Shown here: positions 1-8,315 of the stretch, one piece after another
Position numbering within the stretch: position 1 is the first letter of the stretch
Layout of the letters: each line of letters opens with the position of its first letter
NCBI RefSeq assembly: GCF_030611305.1
Contig: NZ_JAUWQB010000022.1
Location: 1-45,813 of the forward strand
Length of the DNA stretch: 45,813 nucleotides
Origin: Desulfobacula sp.
GTDB lineage: Bacteria; Desulfobacterota; Desulfobacteria; Desulfobacterales; Desulfobacteraceae
Reading direction: 5' to 3'
Notes under the pieces: model-generated
Seen by the model: only the letters and a program-made list of their open reading frames with translations
Databases searched by the model: none
What the model was told of the DNA's origin: nothing
Made by a program: the position numbers and the translations under genes

Positions 1-25
1 ACCACTTTACTGTACCTTCAGCCAT
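1..25 (-). CDS. Cold-shock protein, 5' end only (runs off the window)
   Basis: Only the first eight codons lie in the window; they read MAEGTVKW, the usual N-terminus of CspA-family cold-shock domain proteins, which are small single-stranded nucleic-acid chaperones of about 66-70 residues. An AAGGAG ribosome site at 35-40 sits 9 nt before the ATG (complement of 23-25). The rest of the gene is beyond the left edge. The identification rests on a short but very characteristic start and on the structured leader behind it. Confidence 0.75.
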
Positions 26-140
26 CTTATATTACTCCTTTGTAACGGGTTCCTTACGAGAACCACTTTGTTATAGAGCCGAGGTATCATTTGATACTTC
101 GACCGGAAGTCTGGATGCCCAGACAAAATAGGTTATAGGT
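26..140 (-). promoter_or_regulatory. Structured 5' leader of the cold-shock gene
   Basis: Three consecutive hairpins lie between the upstream gene and the cold-shock start codon: GGTTC/GAACC at 48-64, an 8-bp stem GAGGTATC/GATACTTC at 81-100 with one G-U pair, and GTCTGG/CCAGAC at 109-124. None is followed by a T-run on the minus strand, so they do not look like terminators. Long structured leaders acting as RNA thermosensors are known for cspA-type mRNAs; that this one works that way is inference. Confidence 0.45.
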
Positions 141-159
141 GCACCGCTTTTTTTCATTA

Positions 160-1125
160 TCACCGGTTCAGCAACCCGGATAATTGTTGTTCTGCATTCT
201 TCATCAGGGTATCGAACAAGTCTTTTACATTGGGAATATCATGGATCAGACCAATGCCCTGACCGCAGGAAATCACCCCCACATCCGTTTTCCCGTCATT
301 AAACATCAATCTTACCTTATCGCCTGTAACTATGGAAAGCACTTCATCAAAACTGCCGCTATTTTGTTCAATTTCAAAACATTTTTGAGCGGCTGCATTG
401 TTCCAGACCCTGTGAGTCGCCCCGATAGACCGCATGATGAGCATGGTATCCAGCTCAGATGCATCAAACAGGGCCTGCTTTAAATTTTCATGAATGGGGC
501 ATTCTTTGGTCAATAACAGGCGGGTTCCCAATATCACTGCCTCGGCGCCAAGACTGAGAAGTGCTGCGATTCCCCTGCCATCTGAAACACCACCGCCGCC
601 GATCACTGGAAGCTTGACTGCATCTACAACGCTTGGAACCAAAACCAGCGTTCCGATATCCAGCTTGCCTGTGGCGCCCCCGTTTTCATATCCCACTACA
701 GTGACAATATCTGCTCCCATTTTTTCCACTTTTCTGGCATACCGAATTCCCACACATTTATGAATCCATATCATGCCAGCATCTTTGAACCGTCTGCATA
801 ACTCTTCGGGTGCGGAATGTCCAGAAGTTTCGACAATCTTAACCCCTTTTTCAATCAGAACATCCAGATAATCATTGTTATCGATGGGCCGCATGGAAGG
901 AAAAAGATTGAGATTCACCGCAAACGGCTTGTCCGTCAGTTGTGTGAGCCTGTCAATGGCCCGGGCAAACTCATCTTTTGTCTGGTAAATAGCCGATGCC
1001 AGGATACCAAGTCCCCCTGCATTGGATATGGCTGCGACAAAATCAGCCTTTGAAATAGACATCATGGCGCCGCCGATGATGGGGTGCTTTATGCCAAGTA
1101 ATTGTGTAACACTGGTTTGTAACAT
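160..1125 (-). CDS. Nitronate monooxygenase / FabK-like flavin oxidoreductase
   Basis: An NAD(P)H-dependent flavin oxidoreductase of the 2-nitropropane dioxygenase (nitronate monooxygenase) family, about 321 residues, cytoplasmic, with a TIM-barrel fold binding FMN. The N-terminus LGIKHPIIGGAMM, the AISNAGGLGILAS segment and the phosphate-binding IGGGGVSDGRG and GAEAVILGTRLL stretches are typical. An upstream TTG would add five residues, but the ATG at 1125 has an AGGAG site just before it and starts at the usual family position. Members oxidise alkyl nitronates or act as enoyl-ACP reductases; sequence alone does not separate these. It is the last full gene of a minus-strand run that begins with speD. 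Confidence 0.85.
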   Translation of the reverse strand: MLQTSVTQLLGIKHPIIGGAMMSISKADFVAAISNAGGLGILASAIYQTKDEFARAIDRLTQLTDKPFAVNLNLFPSMRPIDNNDYLDVLIEKGVKIVETSGHSAPEELCRRFKDAGMIWIHKCVGIRYARKVEKMGADIVTVVGYENGGATGKLDIGTLVLVPSVVDAVKLPVIGGGGVSDGRGIAALLSLGAEAVILGTRLLLTKECPIHENLKQALFDASELDTMLIMRSIGATHRVWNNAAAQKCFEIEQNSGSFDEVLSIVTGDKVRLMFNDGKTDVGVISCGQGIGLIHDIPNVKDLFDTLMKNAEQQLSGLLNR

Positions 1126-1141
1126 GGTTCTCCTTTCCAAA

Positions 1142-2074
1142 CTAATTCATCGGGGTAAAGATAAGGCTGTACGGGGTGATCAATTTTACAGGATCATATG
1201 ACATTTTAGCTTGGCGAAGGCCTTTGATTCCAAGGTCCTGCTCCCGGTTCAGGTATTGACATTTATCTTTAAGATATTTTGCTGTTTCCTGGTTGATCAC
1301 CTGAGCCGCCCCTTTAAAATCTATATCAGATTTCTCAAACTGGATATCATAGGTTAAATGGTTCATTTCACTGAAAACAGAAAAAGCAGCCACCTTGTTC
1401 CCTACCGTTATCACAAGTCCCTCCAGTCTCAATTCCTCAAAATGATCAAATGATGCCTCTATGGCCCAGGACTCCCGATCGAGTGTCTTGGATCGTTTTT
1501 TGCTCCTGTTCAGTTGATCCTGTGCTAACCTCAGGGCTTCTTGCCTGTACTCACCTTTTAACAAGTGTACTTCAAAATTAGGATTGTTTCGTTTAAACTG
1601 TGAGATCAGGTTCTTTTTTTTGTGGAGTTTTATCCCGGTAAGTTCACACAGGCTGGCAACATCATAAATGTATTCTGAATGATCACGTTCTTCTTTGACG
1701 ATATAGTAATTTCCAATTTCAGGGAATTTTTTTAAATAATCTGATGTTAAAAGACTGAATTCAGGCGTAAGGCCCACATTTTTCAAATTTAATGACAAAA
1801 TGACAAGTTCTTCAGGATAAAAGTCTTCGCCCAGAGGCATAAATGCACATTGAGATAAGCCGTCATAAATCAAAAGCCGTTCCTGGTAAAGGGTCCATGA
1901 CAGTTTGTAAGCATCCTGCCAGGCATAAAGATTTGAAAAATTATACTCACAGGAAAAGGGCTTAAACGTATCAATATATGTTTGAATAAGCTCCCGGTCA
2001 TTTAATTCAAATCGATTAAATTTGGAAAATTTTATTTTTTGCGGTTCCCGTAAAACCGCTCCAGCCGCAACCAT
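1142..2074 (-). CDS. DUF2156 (LPG-synthase C-terminal-like) protein
   Basis: A 310-residue soluble protein resembling the DUF2156 / phosphatidylglycerol lysyltransferase C-terminal family, which has a double GNAT-like fold. Seen in the sequence are an N-terminal FSCEYNFSNLYAWQDAY motif, a central basic stretch (KLHKKKNLISQFKRN) and the late segment AAQVINQETAKYLK followed by NREQDLGIKGLRQAKMSY, the usual end of the family. No membrane segments are present, so it lacks the flippase part of MprF-type enzymes. An AAGGA site precedes the ATG. The acceptor substrate is unknown. It follows the GNAT gene by 4 nt and is probably co-transcribed with it. Confidence 0.75.
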   Translation of the reverse strand: MVAAGAVLREPQKIKFSKFNRFELNDRELIQTYIDTFKPFSCEYNFSNLYAWQDAYKLSWTLYQERLLIYDGLSQCAFMPLGEDFYPEELVILSLNLKNVGLTPEFSLLTSDYLKKFPEIGNYYIVKEERDHSEYIYDVASLCELTGIKLHKKKNLISQFKRNNPNFEVHLLKGEYRQEALRLAQDQLNRSKKRSKTLDRESWAIEASFDHFEELRLEGLVITVGNKVAAFSVFSEMNHLTYDIQFEKSDIDFKGAAQVINQETAKYLKDKCQYLNREQDLGIKGLRQAKMSYDPVKLITPYSLIFTPMN

Positions 2075-2078
2075 TTTA

Positions 2079-2507
2079 TCAATCCTTATATCTTAACGGA
2101 ACATGATCTTTAAGTAATTCAAATCCAAGTTCTTTATAAAAGGAAGATGTTCCCGGCTGGGCGATAAGGCCGATCCAGTCAACATTGTTTTCCCTTAATT
2201 TTTCTATTAAAGTTTGAATAATTTTTTTACCAATCCCTTTGCCCCTAAATTCCTTTAACACCGTAACATCCTGAATATAAGCATCACTTGCAAGGTCGGA
2301 AAGGGCTCGACCCATTCCGATAAGTTTTTTTTTCCAAAAAACCCCCACAAAAAGAGCTGAATCTTTCACAATATAATTTAAAAATTCAGGCTGGCTGTCA
2401 TAGGAAGACTCCCACCATCCGGCTTCTTTGTAGAGGTGGATCAAGTCCTTCATTGAAGCGGATTTAATGGGTTTTATAATAAGTTGTGTTGAAGGGTCGC
2501 CTGACAT
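2079..2507 (-). CDS. GNAT family N-acetyltransferase
   Basis: A 142-residue single-domain acetyltransferase that would move an acetyl group from acetyl-CoA to an amine. The acetyl-CoA-binding motif A is clear: DVTVLKEFRGKGIGKKIIQTL around residues 80-100 (pattern R-G-x-G-I-G). The C-terminal part, FYKELGFELLKDHVPL, is the usual GNAT beta6-alpha4 region. It lies 2 nt downstream of speE, so a link to polyamines such as spermidine N-acetylation is possible, but that is inference from position only. The substrate cannot be told from the sequence. Confidence 0.85.
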   Translation of the reverse strand: MSGDPSTQLIIKPIKSASMKDLIHLYKEAGWWESSYDSQPEFLNYIVKDSALFVGVFWKKKLIGMGRALSDLASDAYIQDVTVLKEFRGKGIGKKIIQTLIEKLRENNVDWIGLIAQPGTSSFYKELGFELLKDHVPLRYKD

Positions 2508-2509
2508 TT

Positions 2510-3394
2510 TTAAACACTTTTCTTTGATTTTATGGATTTAAACATCTTTTGGGCAAAATAAGGCAAAACAAAAGAGGCTTCATGTATTTTGGGACAATAA
2601 TATTTTAATTGTTTTTGAAAATTTTCAGAAATGGCTCGACACGGCTTTTTTAGTTCCGGCCCCAGAGATCCGAGGCAAATACCGAGATGACCACCCGGAT
2701 ACGTGGGCACCAGAAAATAGGAATATGCCTGAACCTGAAACAGATCTTTTGTGATCTTCACAAGATTGGCAACACACTCCTTGTGAAGGAAGAAAGATTC
2801 GCCCTGGGTGGCAATAACACCGTTTTTCCGGAGGGCCGCTTTTAATCCTTCGTAAAACGGTCGTTCAAACAAAACTTCACCAGGGCCGATGGGATCGGAT
2901 GAATCCACAATAATCACATCATATTTGTTTTTTTGGTCCTGAACCCAGGCACTGCCATCTGCTATATAAACCTTAAGTCTGGGATCATCAAATCCGCAGG
3001 CAAGATCAGGCAGAAATTCTTTTGATACCTTGATAACATCTTCATCAACTTCACAAAAATCAATATTCTTTACACAGTCGTGGCGGCCAACCTCTCTTAA
3101 TATTCCACCATCACCCCCTCCGATGACCAGAACATTTTCAGGATTGGGGTGTGCAAATAAGGGGACATGGGCAAGCATCTCCTGATATACAAATTCGTCT
3201 GATTGGGTCAACTGAATAATTCCATCCAGAACAAGCATTTTCCCATGATTTTTGGTCTGATACATGTCAATTTGCTGAAATTTACTTTTTTTGCTGTAAA
3301 GAACTTCTTCTACTTCAAGGGATAATGATATTCCGGGCCACATGGGACAAATTTCCGAAAACCATCCGTCCTTTATTTTACTATAATTTTCCAT
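2510..3394 (-). CDS. speE: Spermidine synthase (polyamine aminopropyltransferase)
   Basis: Transfers an aminopropyl group from decarboxylated S-adenosylmethionine to putrescine, giving spermidine. The 294-residue length is normal. Motifs include the N-terminal beta-strand domain ending KMLVLDGIIQLTQSDEFVYQEM, the nucleotide-binding VLVIGGGDGGILREV, the acidic CEVDEDVI, and the catalytic DVIIVDSSDPIGPGE. It starts 7 nt after speD, the gene that makes its co-substrate, so speD-speE is a polyamine operon that continues into the GNAT gene. No speC, speA or speB is present in the window, so putrescine must come from elsewhere. Confidence 0.95.
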   Translation of the reverse strand: MENYSKIKDGWFSEICPMWPGISLSLEVEEVLYSKKSKFQQIDMYQTKNHGKMLVLDGIIQLTQSDEFVYQEMLAHVPLFAHPNPENVLVIGGGDGGILREVGRHDCVKNIDFCEVDEDVIKVSKEFLPDLACGFDDPRLKVYIADGSAWVQDQKNKYDVIIVDSSDPIGPGEVLFERPFYEGLKAALRKNGVIATQGESFFLHKECVANLVKITKDLFQVQAYSYFLVPTYPGGHLGICLGSLGPELKKPCRAISENFQKQLKYYCPKIHEASFVLPYFAQKMFKSIKSKKSV

Positions 3395-3401
3395 CTTTAA
3401 T

Positions 3402-4238
3402 TTATTGTCTCAAAGCGATCTGCATTTTATAATGATCCCCTTTGAAAAACGACATAGCCAATTCTGCGACCTCACGGGGCTCATAAAATTTGCAACTGAA
3501 TATATCCAGATATATTGAATTTGAGGCATTGGCAAAATGGCCTGAAATCAAGGAGGTTTCAATGAACTGCGTCATGCTGAACCCTTCGACTTTTTCATCT
3601 TCTCCAAAATGGACTATCTGGCATTCCCCAAACCGCTTCATATCGATCAAATCACACAGATCATATACAAAACGTTCAATGCTTTTTGCATCCCGGATAA
3701 TCTGCGGGTCACTGTCATAAATATCAACAGAGGTTAAGACCCCCCATGGGGTTTTTTTTTCATACTCTTTTTTCCAGGAGATCGGATAGATCTTTGAATT
3801 TTTAAGAATCTGGCTAACTTTTTTTTGCTCAAACGGCTTGGAAATAATTCCCCTGTTTTGATCGGAAGATATGACAACATTTTCAGATTCAAAAGAATCT
3901 TTCATGGAATTGATGGCAATTTCCAGGTCTATATTGTCTCCACAGGTAAATATATCAACGGCAGCATAATTATGTTCCGGCCATGCATGGACTGTAAAAT
4001 GTGATTCTGCTATAACAACGACACCACTGACTCCCTGGGGCTTGAATTTATGAAACGAAGAGCTGATAATCGTTGCACCACTCTCTTTTGCAGCTTTCAA
4101 CAACGCTTTTTCAACCCAGTCTTTGTTTAACAGGACTTTTGCTCCGCATTCATAATACTCAATGGTCAGCTGTCTTCCCAGGGAAAAACATGCATTCTGC
4201 TTAGAATTACCAACGAATTTAATATTTTTACCAAGCAT
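3402..4238 (-). CDS. speD: S-adenosylmethionine decarboxylase, two-domain form
   Basis: Makes decarboxylated AdoMet for SpeE using a self-generated pyruvoyl group. The N-terminal half (about residues 20-115) is a complete bacterial AdoMetDC: VVVIAESHFTVHAWPE carries the Glu-Ser processing site, with Ser79 as pyruvoyl precursor, followed by YAAVDIFTCG with the catalytic-type Cys99. The protein is about 278 residues, roughly twice the usual bacterial SpeD/SpeH. The second half repeats the fold: GFSMTQFIETSLISGHF then NSIYLDIFSCKFYEP aligns with the first-half core but lacks the exact ESH site. A GTG further up would add 14 residues; the ATG at 4238 has a GGAGA site 8 nt before it and was chosen. 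Confidence 0.88.
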   Translation of the reverse strand: MLGKNIKFVGNSKQNACFSLGRQLTIEYYECGAKVLLNKDWVEKALLKAAKESGATIISSSFHKFKPQGVSGVVVIAESHFTVHAWPEHNYAAVDIFTCGDNIDLEIAINSMKDSFESENVVISSDQNRGIISKPFEQKKVSQILKNSKIYPISWKKEYEKKTPWGVLTSVDIYDSDPQIIRDAKSIERFVYDLCDLIDMKRFGECQIVHFGEDEKVEGFSMTQFIETSLISGHFANASNSIYLDIFSCKFYEPREVAELAMSFFKGDHYKMQIALRQ

Positions 4239-4377
4239 TAATGCTGTCTCCGATAACGAATAAAAAAATATCTGGTACACCCTGCAAAACTACAGGAGTC
4301 CCAAAAAAAATGTTGCTCCTAATGATAAGACCTAAACAATGAATGATCAAGGGCAACAAACTATGTAAAATTTTGAA

Positions 4378-5076
4378 TCAATATATTTCCATTATTGATT
4401 CAAATCTGGCAAACTCTGTATTTGTCGGCACGTTCCTTTTCTGTAAATTGTTTATCATAGCTTGAGCATTAAATCTTATATAAGAATTTGCCCGTAATTC
4501 ATCATCCAAAGTTGTCACAATTAACCCGGGATTATATTTTTTAATATACTCTTCAATATACGGGTTGTCTTTTTCAATGATTTTTGCCATTTTCATGGAT
4601 TCGATCACATAATCATGTCCGCCATAAATTTTGGTATCTTTCGGCAAAGAAATCAGCCGTTTCAAGGATTGGAAAAAAGCATTAAGATCACCAGAAAAAC
4701 AATTGCCTATGGTCCCGTTAAACAAGGTGTCGCCAGTTACTAAAAAATCATCCGCCTTGAATGTCACCGAATCTTCCGTGTGACCAGGGGTGTGAAACAC
4801 TTCCAGAATTTCATGATCCAGATAGATGGTTTGATCTGATTTGATCTGTCTGCAATCAATAAATTGAGCTGTTGTTTTTTTGAGCAACCCCTCATTGCCA
4901 GAGGTATGATCATAATGGGAATGGGTATTGGTGACATATTTGATATGGATATTGTTCTTTTCGGCAAAACCCAATATGTCTTCTACCCCCCCTGCATCAA
5001 TGGCAATACCTTCTCTTGTCGAATATACCAGATATCCCAGATTGTCGGTTGAATATCTAAATTGCTGAATAAACAT
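4378..5076 (-). CDS. Metallo-beta-lactamase-fold hydrolase, glyoxalase II-like
   Basis: A soluble zinc hydrolase of about 232 residues in the hydroxyacylglutathione hydrolase-like branch. Metal ligands are visible: THSHYDHTSGN (HxHxDH), FHTPGHTEDS, VTGDTLFNGTIG and YGGHDYV. The C-terminal 70 residues, with YIEEYIKKYNPG, resemble the substrate-binding helices of GloB. The ATG at 5076, giving MFIQQFRYSTDNLGYLVY, is the normal family start; an in-frame ATG ten codons earlier has no ribosome site. It is separated from speD by 139 nt, so it is probably its own unit. The physiological thioester is not known; a role in methylglyoxal or persulfide chemistry is possible. Confidence 0.8.
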   Translation of the reverse strand: MFIQQFRYSTDNLGYLVYSTREGIAIDAGGVEDILGFAEKNNIHIKYVTNTHSHYDHTSGNEGLLKKTTAQFIDCRQIKSDQTIYLDHEILEVFHTPGHTEDSVTFKADDFLVTGDTLFNGTIGNCFSGDLNAFFQSLKRLISLPKDTKIYGGHDYVIESMKMAKIIEKDNPYIEEYIKKYNPGLIVTTLDDELRANSYIRFNAQAMINNLQKRNVPTNTEFARFESIMEIY

Positions 5077-5249
5077 AAAAGCCCCAAGCCTAAACCCATG
5101 AATCATATAAACTTAAGTTATATGAACATCAGTTTTTCAATGAATATTATGGTTAATTTTGAACCTATTTTTACAAGATTTAATAGAAAATTGGAAGTGT
5201 TATTATCAAATGACTATACATAATCTGCCAGAAAATAAATTTAGGGTTT

Positions 5250-6134
5250 TTAAACGTGCTGGTTCACGCTTAGCACAGGACATGCCGATCGAAGAACCAC
5301 CTGCTCAGTTGTACGCCCCAAAAATGCCTTTCCAGAATCACTATTTTTTGTGTGATGGGCTATCACGATAAGGTCACCGCTTGTTTTTCTTGTAAATTTT
5401 AATAATTCAATATAGGGGACTCCCTCCCAGACAGCAATATCAAAATTATCAAAATTTTCCATTTGAGAAATATATAGCTCTTTTATCTTTGTCTTTGCTT
5501 TTTTTATTTGATCTTCAATTTGTTTTTGGCTAGAAATGACGGAAGGTCCGGATGATTCAATATCCAATGCATGGAAAATATGCAGTTTACACCCGACATA
5601 ATCGGCCAGTTTATATGCGAATTGAAAGGCGGACATGGAAGCGTTTGAAAAATCCGTTCCAAAAACAATCTGGTTAAAATACCAAAAACATGTTTCACAA
5701 GACCTAGCAATACTCAATACCGGACAATGCGCTTTTGTTGCAATCTTTTGCAGAATTTTTCCAGCAGGTTCTTCCTTTTGAGCATGGGCGCCCAAAATTA
5801 TGCAATCCACTTTGTTTTTTAGCGCAAATTTAAGAATTTCTTCTGAAGGTTTTCCTTCAATAACCTTATATTCAGGATCTCTTGATTCCTTAGATAACGA
5901 ATCATATCTCTTTTTCATTCCTCCTTTGACCATCGCTAAATAATCAAGCCCTGAAAATTCCTTTTCTTCTGCCGATATATCCGAAACAAACGGACAGGTT
6001 CCCTGCGAGAAATCCGTATCAACGTGGAGTAGAATGAGCTTAGAACCATATTTTTCCGAGAGTTCAAAAGCTGTCTTTGCAGCTATTTCGCAGACAGGAG
6101 AAGCATCTGTGGCAAATAATATCTTTTTAAACAT
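5250..6134 (-). CDS. Tandem universal stress protein (two UspA domains)
   Basis: A 294-residue cytoplasmic protein made of two UspA domains. The first (about 1-145) has ILFATDASPVCEIAA and the nucleotide-binding signature ILGAHAQKEEPAGKILQ. The second (about 150-294) has IVFGTDFSNASMSAFQFA and IAHHTKNSDSGKAFLGRTTEQV, near the G-x2-G-x9-G(S/T) ATP-binding pattern. It has a GAGGT site before the ATG. It is 58 nt downstream of a receiver protein and probably the last gene of the tmc unit, which fits a stress or energy-status role, although the ligand and partner are unknown. Confidence 0.9.
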   Translation of the reverse strand: MFKKILFATDASPVCEIAAKTAFELSEKYGSKLILLHVDTDFSQGTCPFVSDISAEEKEFSGLDYLAMVKGGMKKRYDSLSKESRDPEYKVIEGKPSEEILKFALKNKVDCIILGAHAQKEEPAGKILQKIATKAHCPVLSIARSCETCFWYFNQIVFGTDFSNASMSAFQFAYKLADYVGCKLHIFHALDIESSGPSVISSQKQIEDQIKKAKTKIKELYISQMENFDNFDIAVWEGVPYIELLKFTRKTSGDLIVIAHHTKNSDSGKAFLGRTTEQVVLRSACPVLSVNQHV

Positions 6135-6192
6135 AACGACCTCAAAGGAACGACTTATGCGTTTTCACAAATGATCCTTTAAACTGGTGTTT

Positions 6193-6543
6193 TTAACTCA
6201 AAAGGTCTGAAATTTTTTCCATAAGCTTTTGAGCATCAAAAGGCTTACCAAAAACGGCCGCCGCCTTTGGAATCGAATACTTATGGCTTGACAAACCACT
6301 AATAACGATGACAGGTGTATTGAAATCCTTTGATTTGCTGACTTTTCTGAAAAACCTGGGGCCCCATTCTTCAGGCATTTCAAGATCAAGTGTAATCAAA
6401 TCCGGCTTTTCAGCCTTAAACATATCAAGCGCTTTCTTACCATCAACCGCAATACAGATTTCATACCCATTGTCAGCAAAAAGTGTTTCCAGATATTTTG
6501 TTATGGCCGGATCATCATCCACGATCATAATTTTTTTGCTCAT
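6193..6543 (-). CDS. Single-domain response regulator (CheY-like receiver)
   Basis: A 116-residue stand-alone receiver domain with all phospho-acceptor residues: the acidic cluster D9-D11 (IMIVDDDP), phosphorylated D53 (LITLDLEMP), S82 (VIVISG) and K100-P101 (VFGKPFD). There is no output domain, so it must act by protein-protein contact or as a phosphorelay intermediate. It starts 11 nt after tmcA, with a strong AAGGAGG site, so it is very likely translated from the tmc transcript. No kinase is adjacent; the nearest is at 13968-15602. Confidence 0.92.
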   Translation of the reverse strand: MSKKIMIVDDDPAITKYLETLFADNGYEICIAVDGKKALDMFKAEKPDLITLDLEMPEEWGPRFFRKVSKSKDFNTPVIVISGLSSHKYSIPKAAAVFGKPFDAQKLMEKISDLLS

Positions 6544-6554
6544 TATGCCCCTCC

Positions 6555-6935
6555 TTACTCTTTAATATGGCATTCACCACAAAGTACCGGTCCCTTGTTT
6601 TCCTCAAAATGACAGTCCCTGCATTGTTTATGATATGCAACCGAAAGAGAAATAGAATTTTCCTGATCAGGCTTCAGGGAATGACAGTCGGAACAAAGAC
6701 TGTCTTCGCTGGATTCATCCTCAACCAGTTCTTTACCTTCATACACATGATGACAAACGGCACAATCATCTATCTCTGCCATTTCATTATGATCGTCATG
6801 CTCAAACACGGCACTTGGCCTTTGCGGCTTTTCAAACACGGAATTATCCAATCTTTCAAGTTCAGTATTGGAAAATGCATATACTGCCGTGAATATAAAC
6901 AATATGAAACCCATAAAAATAACTTTCTGTTTCAT
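6555..6935 (-). CDS. tmcA: TmcA, acidic tetraheme cytochrome c3 of the Tmc complex
   Basis: Periplasmic electron carrier that, in the Desulfovibrio Tmc complex, takes electrons from hydrogenase/type I cytochrome c3 and passes them to the membrane subunits. Four CxxCH haem sites are visible (CAVCHH, CSDCH, CRDCH, CGECH) in a protein of about 126 residues, preceded by a signal peptide (MKQKVIFMGFILFIFTAVYAFS). The mature part is acidic (for example EHDDHNEMAEIDD and EDESSEDS), as expected for TmcA/type II c3. The start at 6935 follows the tmcB stop by 1 nt, with GGAGAG inside the tmcB end, so translation is coupled. An earlier in-frame start would spoil the signal peptide. Confidence 0.92.
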   Translation of the reverse strand: MKQKVIFMGFILFIFTAVYAFSNTELERLDNSVFEKPQRPSAVFEHDDHNEMAEIDDCAVCHHVYEGKELVEDESSEDSLCSDCHSLKPDQENSISLSVAYHKQCRDCHFEENKGPVLCGECHIKE

Positions 6936-6936
6936 C

Positions 6937-8295
6937 TTACTCTCCCGGTTTATAGATTTTCTTTTCCATGGTTTCATAAATGATATCTCCTAAAAACTTT
7001 ACTTCCATGTTCAGATCATAATGATGAACAATATCTTCAAGCCCGCTGTGACAATTATGGCAGGGAGCAATCAAAACCTCGGCACCGGTTGCCTTTAACT
7101 GTTCTGCTTTTACTCTGTTGTTCACCATACGTTCCCCTTTATAAGGAGGGCCGCAGTTGATCACACCGCCGCCTGCACCGCAGCAAAAATTATGTTCCCG
7201 GTTCGGTGTCATCTCTATAAAAGATTCGCACAGCATATTTGTCACTTCCCTTGCCATATCGTGCAATCCCCTTCCTCTGGAAACGTTGCAGGGGTCATGG
7301 AGGGTAACGGTTTTTTTAAATTTTTGGGCAATCTTGATCCGGCCCGATGTCAGCAACTCATGATAGAATTCCAGGGCATGGACAACCTCAAAAGGAGGCA
7401 TTGCCCATCCGATCCAGCGGTTTCCCACATCATAGGTTGACCGGAAAGCATGACCGCACTCACCCATGACAATACGTTTTACCTTGAGTCTTGCTGCTGT
7501 CTCATAAAATGTCCTGGCAATGCGGCCTGAAATTTCATTATCACCTGTAAACATGGCCATATTGCTGTTATCCCATCCCGGACTTGAGGGCATGGTCCAG
7601 TTAATCCCTGCTGCATGCATAATGGTAGCAGCCTGGTATAACAACCCTGCCTGGAATTTAGGTTCCGGGGCGATAACCGAATACATGACATCGGCACCCT
7701 CTTTATCCAGCGGGATTCTCAAATTCTCAAACTCTTCCCTTGCATCCTCTTCCTGCCATTGAAGGGTATCAATCCATTCATCCTCTTTCACCCACATCTG
7801 GTTCATGGTGGCGGAATGGCTGTTCACAGTGTCCTGAATATATAAAGGGGTTATTTCAAGCTTGTGGCAGATTCTTCGCACCAGCAGCATCAGATAAGCA
7901 ATGTCAATACCAAAGGGACAGTACATGGAACACCGCTTACAGACATTACATTGTGTCTGGGCAATATGAACAGCCCTTCTTAAGAAATCTATTGATACTT
8001 CCCCTTTTTTCTCCAGCATTTCCCAGATGGTCTGTTTTACTTTACCAGCCGGGGAAAAGGCCGGATCACGGTCATTGGAAAGGAAATACAAGCAGGCTTC
8101 CGCACAAAGACCACAATGCATGCAGGTTTCCACATAGGCTTTAAACCTGGGGCCGGTCTCTTTCTGCAGCACCTGGTTAATGGTATTTTTTATTCTTTCC
8201 GGTGTAAGTCTGGCCAATCCCGCTTCAACAGCTTCATCTGTCTTTCTTTCTTTCACAACAGGTGAGTCATCCTTTGTTTTTATCTCATTTGGCAT
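6937..8295 (-). CDS. tmcB: TmcB, cytoplasmic Fe-S subunit with HdrD-like CCG domains
   Basis: HdrD/GlpC-like iron-sulfur protein of about 452 residues, with two ferredoxin-type [4Fe-4S] motifs near residues 58-68 (CMHCGLCAEAC) and 116-126 (CNVCKRCSMYC) followed by a proline. Later come cysteine-rich CCG segments: MGECGHAF, HDPCNVSRGRG, NFCCGAGGG and APCHNCHSGLED. No signal peptide or membrane span is seen, so it should sit on the cytoplasmic face bound to TmcC. The second ATG (8295) is preferred because AAGGAG lies 6 nt before it; the ATG at 8301 abuts the ribosome site. Its electron acceptor is unknown, as for other Tmc/Qmo/Dsr-type complexes. Confidence 0.93.
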   Translation of the reverse strand: MPNEIKTKDDSPVVKERKTDEAVEAGLARLTPERIKNTINQVLQKETGPRFKAYVETCMHCGLCAEACLYFLSNDRDPAFSPAGKVKQTIWEMLEKKGEVSIDFLRRAVHIAQTQCNVCKRCSMYCPFGIDIAYLMLLVRRICHKLEITPLYIQDTVNSHSATMNQMWVKEDEWIDTLQWQEEDAREEFENLRIPLDKEGADVMYSVIAPEPKFQAGLLYQAATIMHAAGINWTMPSSPGWDNSNMAMFTGDNEISGRIARTFYETAARLKVKRIVMGECGHAFRSTYDVGNRWIGWAMPPFEVVHALEFYHELLTSGRIKIAQKFKKTVTLHDPCNVSRGRGLHDMAREVTNMLCESFIEMTPNREHNFCCGAGGGVINCGPPYKGERMVNNRVKAEQLKATGAEVLIAPCHNCHSGLEDIVHHYDLNMEVKFLGDIIYETMEKKIYKPGE

Positions 8296-8315
8296 TTTCA
8301 TCTCCTTATCGCCTG

